DNA of 39,278 nucleotides from Bacteroidota bacterium (GTDB lineage Bacteria; Bacteroidota; Ignavibacteria; Ignavibacteriales; Ignavibacteriaceae), in the NCBI GenBank assembly GCA_023475265.1, contig JAMCWE010000167.1, positions 1 to 39,278 of the forward strand. Reading direction: 5' to 3'. The notes beneath the pieces are model-generated. The model worked only from the letters and a program-made list of their open reading frames with translations. It was not told the DNA's origin and ran no database searches. The position numbers and the translations under genes are program-made. Position 1 is the stretch's first letter. Every line of letters begins with the position of its first letter. Of this stretch, positions 33,351-39,278 are shown piece after piece.

Positions 33351-34364
33351 TTACATTTTTCTTCCGATAACTTCAGCAATTAATTTTACCTGCTGCATTA
33401 ATTCAGCAAATTGATCCGGCAGCAAAGCCTGCGGACCATCCGATAAAGCTTTTTCCGGATCATTGTGAACTTCAACCATCAAGCCATCAGTACCGGCTGC
33501 AACTGCTGCGCGAGCCATCGGCAATACCTTATCTCGCAATCCTGTTGCATGAGATGGATCGGCAATTACAGGCAAATGGCTTCGCTTATGAACGACCGGA
33601 ATCGCTGAAAGATCAAATGTATTTCTTGTGTAAGTTTCAAAAGTTCTTATTCCTCTTTCGCAAAGCATTACTTCTTTATTTCCGTTTGATAAAATATACT
33701 CTGCAGACATCAGCCAGTCTTCAACCGTGGCTGATAATCCTCTTTTAAGCATTATCGGCTTTGATGTTTTTCCTAAATCTCTCAGCAGAGAAAAATTTTG
33801 CATGTTCCTTGCGCCGACCTGAAAAATATCAGTGTATTCTTCTATCAATTTTATCTGGCTGGATTCCATCACTTCTGTAATTACAAGCAAGTTATATTTA
33901 TCGGCAGCATTCCTTAACAGCTTTAATCCTTGTTCGCCTAAACCTTGAAAAGAGTATGGAGAGGTTCTAGGTTTAAAAGCGCCGCCGCGTAAAATCTTCG
34001 CTCCTGCTTTTGCTACAATTTCGGCAACGGTAAAAATTTGTTCTTCACTTTCAACTGAACAAGGTCCGGCCATCATTACTACTTCATTCCCGCCGATAGA
34101 AACATTTTTAATTTTTATTACAGTATCTTCTTTCTGAAAGCTTCTGCTTGCAAGTTTAAACGGCTCTGTAATCCGGTAAACTTCTGCAACGCCGTCTAGA
34201 ATTTTAACTTTGCGCGTGTCAAAATCCGGCTTAACACCGATAGCACCTAAAACAATTTGTTCAATTCCTGTGGATTTATGAACTGCAAATCCGAAATCTT
34301 CCAAATGCTTAATTATATTTTCTATTTGTTTATCACTTACATTTTTTTCTAAAACAACTACCAC
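33351..34364 (-). CDS. aroF: 3-deoxy-7-phosphoheptulonate (DAHP) synthase
   Basis: First enzyme of the shikimate pathway, joining phosphoenolpyruvate and erythrose-4-phosphate. It is of the AroAI-beta type: an N-terminal ferredoxin-like regulatory domain of about 70 residues, then the barrel with 'MMAGPCSVESEEQ', 'ILRGGAFKPRTSPYSFQGLG', 'FQVGARNMQNFSLL', 'PIMLKRGLSATVEDWL' and 'PVIADPSHATGLRD'. The start is GTG at 34364, backed by AGGAG six bases upstream. It lies 17 bases after the DUF1684 gene and before tyrA, so tyrosine synthesis is clustered. The regulatory domain suggests allosteric control by aromatic amino acids. Confidence 0.93.
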   Translation of the reverse strand: MVVVLEKNVSDKQIENIIKHLEDFGFAVHKSTGIEQIVLGAIGVKPDFDTRKVKILDGVAEVYRITEPFKLASRSFQKEDTVIKIKNVSIGGNEVVMMAGPCSVESEEQIFTVAEIVAKAGAKILRGGAFKPRTSPYSFQGLGEQGLKLLRNAADKYNLLVITEVMESSQIKLIEEYTDIFQVGARNMQNFSLLRDLGKTSKPIMLKRGLSATVEDWLMSAEYILSNGNKEVMLCERGIRTFETYTRNTFDLSAIPVVHKRSHLPVIADPSHATGLRDKVLPMARAAVAAGTDGLMVEVHNDPEKALSDGPQALLPDQFAELMQQVKLIAEVIGRKM

Positions 34365-34370
34365 AATAAG

Positions 34371-34375
34371 CTCCT
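34371..34375 (-). promoter_or_regulatory. Ribosome binding site fixing the aroF GTG start
   Basis: AGGAG on the minus strand with a six-base spacer before GTG at 34364. Confidence 0.5.
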
Positions 34376-34381
34376 AAAAAT

Positions 34382-35014
34382 TTAATGAAAATTCTTTTCG
34401 CCGGCTTCTAATGCAATATCAAGATGATCTTCCTTTGATGGTATTGCACAAGAATATTTAGCACTATATGAGCAGTAAGGATTGTAGGCTAAATTAAAAT
34501 CGACGGTGTAAACATAAGCCGTATCCGCAATTAAATCAAAGTCCAAATATCTTCCGACACCATAGGTTTCCTCTCCGGTTGTTTTGTCCGTAAACCAAAT
34601 AGTGTAATAATCTGTTCCGTTTTTTGTTGTCCCTTTGTATACATTTAATTTATAATTTTTATTTTCGTATGAAAATTTAACATATCCAAATCTAATAGCT
34701 TTTCGCGCTTCTCCTTTTGTTCCGAAAATTGTTATTGTATCGGGAATAGTATTTCTGTATAACTTACTTTTAAAAACAAAATCCGGATTAACATCAAAAT
34801 ATTTTAATGGATGGAAGACTGCATTTTTATCCTGATTAAATGGAGAGTCCTTACTGTTCTTCATGTAATCATTCTTTTCTTTTCTAAACTTCTCAATATC
34901 TTCAATATATTTTTTTTGTTCGGGAGAATAACTTCTTCCGCACGACTCCATAAGAAAAATAATCGGAATTAAAATGATTAAAATTATATTTTGGTTTAAA
35001 TACCTCTTACGCAT
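34382..35014 (-). CDS. DUF1684 lipoprotein
   Basis: A 210-residue lipoprotein; the hydrophobic start ends in a lipobox at 'LMESC' (Cys about residue 25). The mature part has the DUF1684 landmarks 'VKFSYENKNYKLNVYKG', 'FTDKTTGEETYGVGRYLDFDL', 'DFNLAYNPYCSYSAKYSCAIPSKEDHL' with two conserved Cys and the Asn-Pro turn. The function of DUF1684 is not established. Its ATG overlaps the mutS stop by eight bases (ATGCGTAA), so it depends on mutS translation, an odd coupling of an envelope lipoprotein with a repair gene. Confidence 0.83.
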   Translation of the reverse strand: MRKRYLNQNIILIILIPIIFLMESCGRSYSPEQKKYIEDIEKFRKEKNDYMKNSKDSPFNQDKNAVFHPLKYFDVNPDFVFKSKLYRNTIPDTITIFGTKGEARKAIRFGYVKFSYENKNYKLNVYKGTTKNGTDYYTIWFTDKTTGEETYGVGRYLDFDLIADTAYVYTVDFNLAYNPYCSYSAKYSCAIPSKEDHLDIALEAGEKNFH

Positions 35015-37625
35015 TGTCTTTAACTTTTTTCTTTAATTCATGCAGCTTGTTCAAAGCTTCAAGTGGTGTGAGATTATTTATTTCGATGTCGTCAATTTCG
35101 TTTCTAATTTTATCATCACGAATTTCAAATAAACTTATTTGATTATCATTTTCTTGTCGTAACCTTTTTAATTTTTCTTTTTTCTCTTCATAAGGAGTTA
35201 GCTCTTTACTTTCCAAATTAGTAAGAATTTCTTTAGCACGTTTTGTTACAAACATCGGCAACCCCGCCATCTGTGCAACTTGAATTCCATAGCTATGGTC
35301 GCCTCTTCCGGAACTTACTTTGTGAAGAAAGAAAACTTTGTCTTCATGCTCGCGGACTTCAACTTTATAATTTTTTATGCGGGAAAATAGTTCAGCCATC
35401 TCGTTCAATTCATGATAATGAGTTGCAAAAAGTGTTTTCGCAGCTACATCGGGATTTTCATGAAGATATTCTGTTAAAGCCCACGCAATTGAAATCCCAT
35501 CAAACGTGCTTGTTCCTCTTCCGATCTCATCGAGAAGAATTAAACTTTGGGGACTTGCATTATTTAAAATGTTTGCGGCTTCCTGCATCTCAACTAAAAA
35601 TGTACTTTCACCTGCCGAAATATTATCGCTTGCGCCAACTCTTGTAAAAATTCTATCGACGATTCCAATATGAGCTTCTTTTGCCGGCACAAATGAACCA
35701 ATCTGTGCAAGCAAAACAATCAAACCGATTTGTCTTAAGTAAACCGATTTACCGGCCATGTTCGGCCCGGTAAGAATTATAATTTGATCGCTTTCATTTT
35801 CCAGCATACAGCTATTAGCAGTATACTTTTCACCCGGTGGAAGAATTCGTTCTACAACCGGATGCCTTCCTTCGTTAATTTCAATTTTAGAATTCTCGCT
35901 TAACACCGGCTTAACATAATTGTATTGTTCCGCGCATTCTGCAAATGAAATAAAACAATCAAGCATAGCAATTAGTCGCGCATTTTGTTGAATGCTTTCA
36001 GCTTCTGCTGCAACTGTTAATCTTATTTCATTGAACAATTGAGATTCAAGCTCGTAAATTTTTTCTTCGGCGTTTAGAATCTTCTCTTCGTATGTTTTTA
36101 ATTCCGGTGTTAAAAATCTTTCAGCATTAACTAAAGTTTGTTTACGAATATAATCTGCCGGGACTTTTTCTTTGTGTGCATGGCTTATTTCAATATAATA
36201 TCCAAACACTTTATTAAAATTTACTTTAAGTGATGGAATTCCTGTTCGTTCTCTTTCTGATTTTTGAAGATTTGCAATCCAATCTTTTCCGTGAAGTGAA
36301 ATGTCTCTCAACTCGTCTAATTCGGGACTAAAATTACTTTTAATAACACCGCCGTCTACTAAATTTAACGGTGGCGAATCAACCACAGCATTTTGAATTT
36401 TTTCAACTAATCGTTCAAGCGGTTCCAAGCCATCGGAAATCTGAGAAAGAGTTTTAACTTTTGCAGAATTCAAATGCTCTTTAATTATAGGGATTTTCTG
36501 AAGCGAAGTTTTTACGGCAATTATTTCTCTTGGATTTGCTCTGCCAGTGCAGACTTTTGAAATTAATCTTTCGAGATCGCCGATCTCTTTTAGCTCTTCA
36601 ATTATTTTCTTTCTTGCAGATTTATTTTCTAAAAGATCTTGAACACTCTCTTGCCGTTTAACAATCATATCAAGCTTGCGCAGAGGAGCAGAAATCCATT
36701 TCTTCAAAAGTCTTCCGCCCATTGCCGTTTCTGTTTTATCCAGGATAGAAATCAGCGATCCTTCCCGCCCGCCGTCATGCATCGAAAATGTAATTTCTAA
36801 ATTTCTTTTCGTCGAATAATCCAACGCCATATATTCGGAAGGATTGTAAGCCGAAATTTTATTTAGATGAGAAATGTTTTCCTTTTGTGTTTCCTGTAAA
36901 TAATTTAGAATAACACCTGCAGCAATAATTCCAGCTTGAAAATTTTCAATTCCAAATCCTTTTAGATTAACAGTCTTAAACTGCATTACAAGAAGCTCTT
37001 TTGCGTATTCATAATTAAAAATCCAATCATCTATTTTTGAAACTCGTATTGACTGGTTTATCTTATGTATGATCGAAGTTAATTCATCCTTATCTTTTTT
37101 TTGAACGAGAACTTCCGACGGTGAAATCGTTTCTATCTGCTGCTGAACTAAATTTGATTGCACTTCATAAGTAAAAAATTCTCCGGTGGAAATATCGCAG
37201 AAAGAAATTCCTGCAAATTCATCCTTTATACAAATTGCCATCAAGTAATTATTTTTTTTATGATCGAGCAGCTTTTCGGAAAATGCAACTCCCGGAGTAA
37301 CAACTTCAATTACTTCTCTTTTTACAATTCCTTTGGCAAACTTTGGGTTTTCAACTTGTTCGCAAACAGCAACGCGATAACCGGCTCTAACAAGCTTCGG
37401 CAAATAAGTATCAATTGCGTGATGCGGAAATCCGGCAAGCGGAACATCTTCAGCAGCGCCATTGGCTCGCTTGGTTAATGTTATTCCTAAAACTTTTGCG
37501 GCAATTTTTGCATCTTCTTCAAAAGTCTCAAAAAAGTCACCCATCCTGAATAAAAGAATTGTATCGGGATAAGATGCTTTAATCTTATTATATTGCGTCA
37601 TCAGTGGAGTTTGCATATCAATCAC
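35007..37625 (-). CDS. mutS: DNA mismatch repair protein MutS
   Basis: Recognises mismatches and short loops and recruits MutL. The 872 residues carry the mismatch-wedging F-x-E motif in 'MGDFFETFEEDA' (residues about 28-39), the connector, lever and clamp regions, Walker A GPNMAGKS (about 620), 'ILLDEIGRGTSTFDG' and 'FATHYHELNEM' of the ATPase. Length is normal for MutS1. The listed start is GTG at 37625; an in-frame ATG at 37616 is an alternative, and neither has a clear ribosome site. First gene of a run with DUF1684, aroF and tyrA; a long palindrome lies 64 bases upstream. No mutL is in the window. Confidence 0.95.
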   Translation of the reverse strand: MIDMQTPLMTQYNKIKASYPDTILLFRMGDFFETFEEDAKIAAKVLGITLTKRANGAAEDVPLAGFPHHAIDTYLPKLVRAGYRVAVCEQVENPKFAKGIVKREVIEVVTPGVAFSEKLLDHKKNNYLMAICIKDEFAGISFCDISTGEFFTYEVQSNLVQQQIETISPSEVLVQKKDKDELTSIIHKINQSIRVSKIDDWIFNYEYAKELLVMQFKTVNLKGFGIENFQAGIIAAGVILNYLQETQKENISHLNKISAYNPSEYMALDYSTKRNLEITFSMHDGGREGSLISILDKTETAMGGRLLKKWISAPLRKLDMIVKRQESVQDLLENKSARKKIIEELKEIGDLERLISKVCTGRANPREIIAVKTSLQKIPIIKEHLNSAKVKTLSQISDGLEPLERLVEKIQNAVVDSPPLNLVDGGVIKSNFSPELDELRDISLHGKDWIANLQKSERERTGIPSLKVNFNKVFGYYIEISHAHKEKVPADYIRKQTLVNAERFLTPELKTYEEKILNAEEKIYELESQLFNEIRLTVAAEAESIQQNARLIAMLDCFISFAECAEQYNYVKPVLSENSKIEINEGRHPVVERILPPGEKYTANSCMLENESDQIIILTGPNMAGKSVYLRQIGLIVLLAQIGSFVPAKEAHIGIVDRIFTRVGASDNISAGESTFLVEMQEAANILNNASPQSLILLDEIGRGTSTFDGISIAWALTEYLHENPDVAAKTLFATHYHELNEMAELFSRIKNYKVEVREHEDKVFFLHKVSSGRGDHSYGIQVAQMAGLPMFVTKRAKEILTNLESKELTPYEEKKEKLKRLRQENDNQISLFEIRDDKIRNEIDDIEINNLTPLEALNKLHELKKKVKDNA

Positions 37626-37688
37626 ATTTAAAGGAAGCTAAAAATAGTTGAATATCAAAAGAATTTCAATTTGAATTCACAACTATTA

Positions 37689-37745
37689 AATTGTTAAACT
37701 GCTTAATTGCTAAATTGTTTTTAGCAATTAGACAATTTAACAATT
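37689..37745. repeat. 57-bp AT-rich palindrome in the mutS/esterase divergent region
   Basis: Arms of 26 bases (37689-37714 and 37720-37745) form an imperfect inverted repeat with a five-base loop, from AATTGTTAAACTGC on the left to GACAATTTAACAATT on the right, about 22 of 26 matching. The words TTGTTAAA, AATTGCTAAA and TTGTT recur within the arm. It is built like the 3372-3450 repeat: long imperfect arms with internal short-period words. It lies upstream of both divergent genes. Confidence 0.65.
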
Positions 37746-37881
37746 ATCGCCGAAAGTGATTAGGTTTTAGCTCATATCAATTTATCATAAAATATTTTTC
37801 ACTTAATTATTACCCCACTTGAATAATAATTTCGATATATTTGATTAAATATAATTTCCACAAACTTGCCGGTTATAAATC

Positions 37882-38613
37882 TTGAAAGAAGAATATCATA
37901 AATGGCACTCGCAGTATTTTGAGCACGAATTTGAAATGCTTGTGTATGGGCAGGACGGTTTTCCTGTAATTATTTTTCCGACTCTTAATGGAACATTTTA
38001 CGAATTAAAAGACAACGGAATAATTGAAAGTGTTTCAAACCTTTTAGATGCCGGCAAAATAAAAATTTACTGCCCTCAAACAATTGATTATCTAATTTGG
38101 AATAACTTCTCGATCGCGCCGGTCGACCGCGCTAAATCCTATGTCGGTTACGAAAATGTTGTTCTGTTCGACATAATTGATTTTGCTAAACATGAAACCG
38201 GCGGCGAAAAAGTTGCATTATCTGGATTTGGCTTCGGTGCGTACCACGCATTAAATACTTCCTTTAAACATCCGGATAAAGTCAATCATCTAATTTGCAT
38301 CGATGGATTATTTGATATAAAACAATTTTTAGAAAATTATTACGATGACAATTGTTATTTCAACAACCCGCCGGATTATCTGCCCGGACTTAAAGACGAC
38401 TGGTATCTAAATAGAATTAAAAGTATAAATATTTTTTTAGCAGCCGGGGAATCGGATGAGAATCTTGAACAGAATAAAAAAATTTCCGGGCTGCTTAACC
38501 TTAAAGATGTAAATCATTTATTGGATATTCGTCCAGGCACTATCCACGATTGGCAATTGCGATGTGACATATTCCGTGAATATATGAATCAAATATTCGG
38601 TCAGAATTTATAA
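37882..38613 (+). CDS. Esterase-family alpha/beta hydrolase lacking the nucleophile serine
   Basis: A 243-residue cytoplasmic protein of the putative-esterase family (PF00756-like): 'EYHKWHSQYFEHEFEMLVYGQDGFPVIIFPT' is the typical opening. The nucleophile elbow is normally G-C-S-F-G-G-Y-H-A; here it reads 'LSGFGFGAYHALN', so Gly stands where Ser should be (the DNA reads GGA TTT GGC TTC GGT). The His of the triad seems kept ('GTIHDWQLRCDIF'). It is probably not a serine hydrolase, perhaps a binding protein. The start is TTG at 37882 because the family-conserved KEEYHKW lies directly after it and no ATG is near; no ribosome site is visible. Confidence 0.8.
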   Translation: MKEEYHKWHSQYFEHEFEMLVYGQDGFPVIIFPTLNGTFYELKDNGIIESVSNLLDAGKIKIYCPQTIDYLIWNNFSIAPVDRAKSYVGYENVVLFDIIDFAKHETGGEKVALSGFGFGAYHALNTSFKHPDKVNHLICIDGLFDIKQFLENYYDDNCYFNNPPDYLPGLKDDWYLNRIKSINIFLAAGESDENLEQNKKISGLLNLKDVNHLLDIRPGTIHDWQLRCDIFREYMNQIFGQNL

Positions 38614-38627
38614 TCTTCTGGGTTTAG

Positions 38628-38888
38628 CTATTTCAGCAAAATAAGTTTTTTCATCTCAACATAACTTCCCGCCGTCATTCTGTAAAAATATATTCCGCTT
38701 GAAAGATTGCTTGCATCGAAGGTTATTGAGTACTTGCCTTGAGATTTATATCCGTCAACAAGTGTCTTTACCACGTTGCCAAGTATGTCGTAGACTTTTA
38801 GCGTTACATAGCTGTACGCTGAAAGTTGATAGCTGATTGCTGTTGTTGGGTTGAATGGATTTGGATAATTCTGATATAACCTTGAAGC
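38628..38888 (-). pseudogene. Orphan T9SS type A sorting domain (truncated gene remnant)
   Basis: The minus strand encodes about 86 residues from a stop at 38889-38891 to the TAG at 38628-38630: 'LYQNYPNPFNPTTAISYQL' then 'YDILGNVVKTLVDGYKSQG', 'LSSGIYFYRM' and the end EMKKLILLK. This is a complete T9SS C-terminal sorting domain with no body in front of it; an in-frame TGA directly precedes it and the upstream DNA is unrelated. There is no start codon before the domain. It is likely the end of a gene broken by rearrangement, with the palindromic element at 38963 just 75 bases away. Confidence 0.75.
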
Positions 38889-38962
38889 TCACCGAAAATT
38901 AAATGTAACTTCGAAAGTTGCTTTGCATATTGTTTCGGCTGCAAAATTAAATACAGATCAAA

Positions 38963-39173
38963 ACTAAATGATTACTCACCTTACGCATGGGGTGGAGTTT
39001 ATAGCCACGACCTTCAGGTCGTGGAAATATAAGGCGCTCCGGATACTTGGGCTTTAGCCCCAAATGGATTCAAAATGTGGCTAAAGCCAAATTGTAAGTA
39101 TCTTATTTAATCCACGACTTAAAAGTCGTGGCTATGGGAAACCAAATAATGCGTAAGGTGAGTGATTATTAGT
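38963..39173. mobile_element. MITE-like nested-palindrome element (211 bp)
   Basis: Three concentric inverted repeats. Outer: ACTAAATGATTACTCACC followed by TTACGCAT (38963-38988) versus 39149-39173, with a one-base gap and few mismatches. Middle: 39002-39025 versus 39111-39134, about 20 of 24 matching, each itself a hairpin (CCACGACC TTCA GGTCGTGG on the left; CCACGACT ... AGTCGTGG on the right). Inner: GATACTT plus GGGCTTTAGCC (39042-39059) versus GGCTAAAGCC plus AAGTATC (39079-39102). No coding capacity is visible. The symmetry suggests a non-autonomous transposon or REP-type unit; no transposase is near. Confidence 0.7.
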
Positions 39174-39278
39174 CCTGACTTGTCCCCTGAAAAATATTTA
39201 AAAATTAAGTTATTGTTTTTTAATAGATTACAGAGGTAAAAAAAGTAATTTGTCGCACTAAGGAGCTTACCCCCCCCC
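39174..39278. other. Right end: no gene, terminal run of nine C
   Basis: About 100 AT-rich bases without recognisable features, closing with nine consecutive C (39270-39278). The run is out of character for this AT-rich DNA and looks like a contig end or an assembly artefact. Confidence 0.5.

Overview
This 39.3 kb window is AT-rich bacterial DNA, most likely from the Ignavibacteria (Ignavibacteriota, close to the Bacteroidota/Chlorobiota). The evidence is a type IX secretion (T9SS) C-terminal sorting domain with the typical 'PNPFNP...SGIYFY' pattern on a secreted metzincin, a second orphan copy of that domain at the right end, a T9SS plug-like protein, an ABC transporter of the GldA/GldF/GldG type, an LptD-type outer-membrane protein (so diderm), and many non-ATG starts with patchy Shine-Dalgarno sites. 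The window opens inside a gene on the left and ends in a run of nine C, so the right end is probably a contig end. The assignment is inference from gene content, not from a marker gene.

Layout. 1-126: C-terminal scrap of a winged-helix-like protein. 221-1714 (-): MFS drug-type exporter, divergent from recQ (1929-3383, +), whose 3' end lies inside a palindromic repeat. 3458-5203 (-): secreted metallophosphoesterase with a CBM9-like tail. 5324-9444 (-): gldA-gldF-gldG-DUF4340 operon. 9599-10759 (-): nagA, divergent from an APC permease (10939-12300, +). 12351-16799 (-): ROK sugar kinase, lptD, YacP-like NYN nuclease and a YtxJ-type bacilliredoxin. 17297-17683 (+): orphan one-helix membrane protein. 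17707-21516 (-): tight five-gene operon (secreted unknown, 79-aa possible Sm-like protein, T9SS plug-like protein, Gfo/Idh dehydrogenase, LEA-type-2 lipoprotein). 21760-22605 (+): DUF6263-like secreted protein with a clear terminator. 22713-26273 (-): propeller-like lipoprotein, T9SS-targeted metzincin, and a small Lys-rich protein of different base composition. 26274-27740: the only long gene-poor stretch, holding an exact-period 21-bp minisatellite and a dense cluster of unrelated small palindromes. 27741-31097 (-): agmatine-to-putrescine pair aguB-aguA and a MORN_2/YwqK repeat protein. 31272-32192 (+): CDF metal exporter. 32217-37625 (-): mutS-DUF1684-aroF-tyrA operon. 37882-38613 (+): esterase-fold protein lacking the nucleophile serine. 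38628-39173: orphan T9SS sorting domain and a nested-palindrome MITE-like element.

Most genes are ordinary chromosomal functions (aromatic amino acid synthesis, polyamine synthesis, mismatch repair, envelope biogenesis, secretion). I see no convincing defence island, CRISPR array, tRNA or rRNA. The signals most worth a second look are non-coding or small: the 21-bp repeat, the palindrome cluster, the nested palindromic element, the repeat fused to the recQ 3' end, the small Sm-like gene in a T9SS/envelope operon, and the serine-less esterase.
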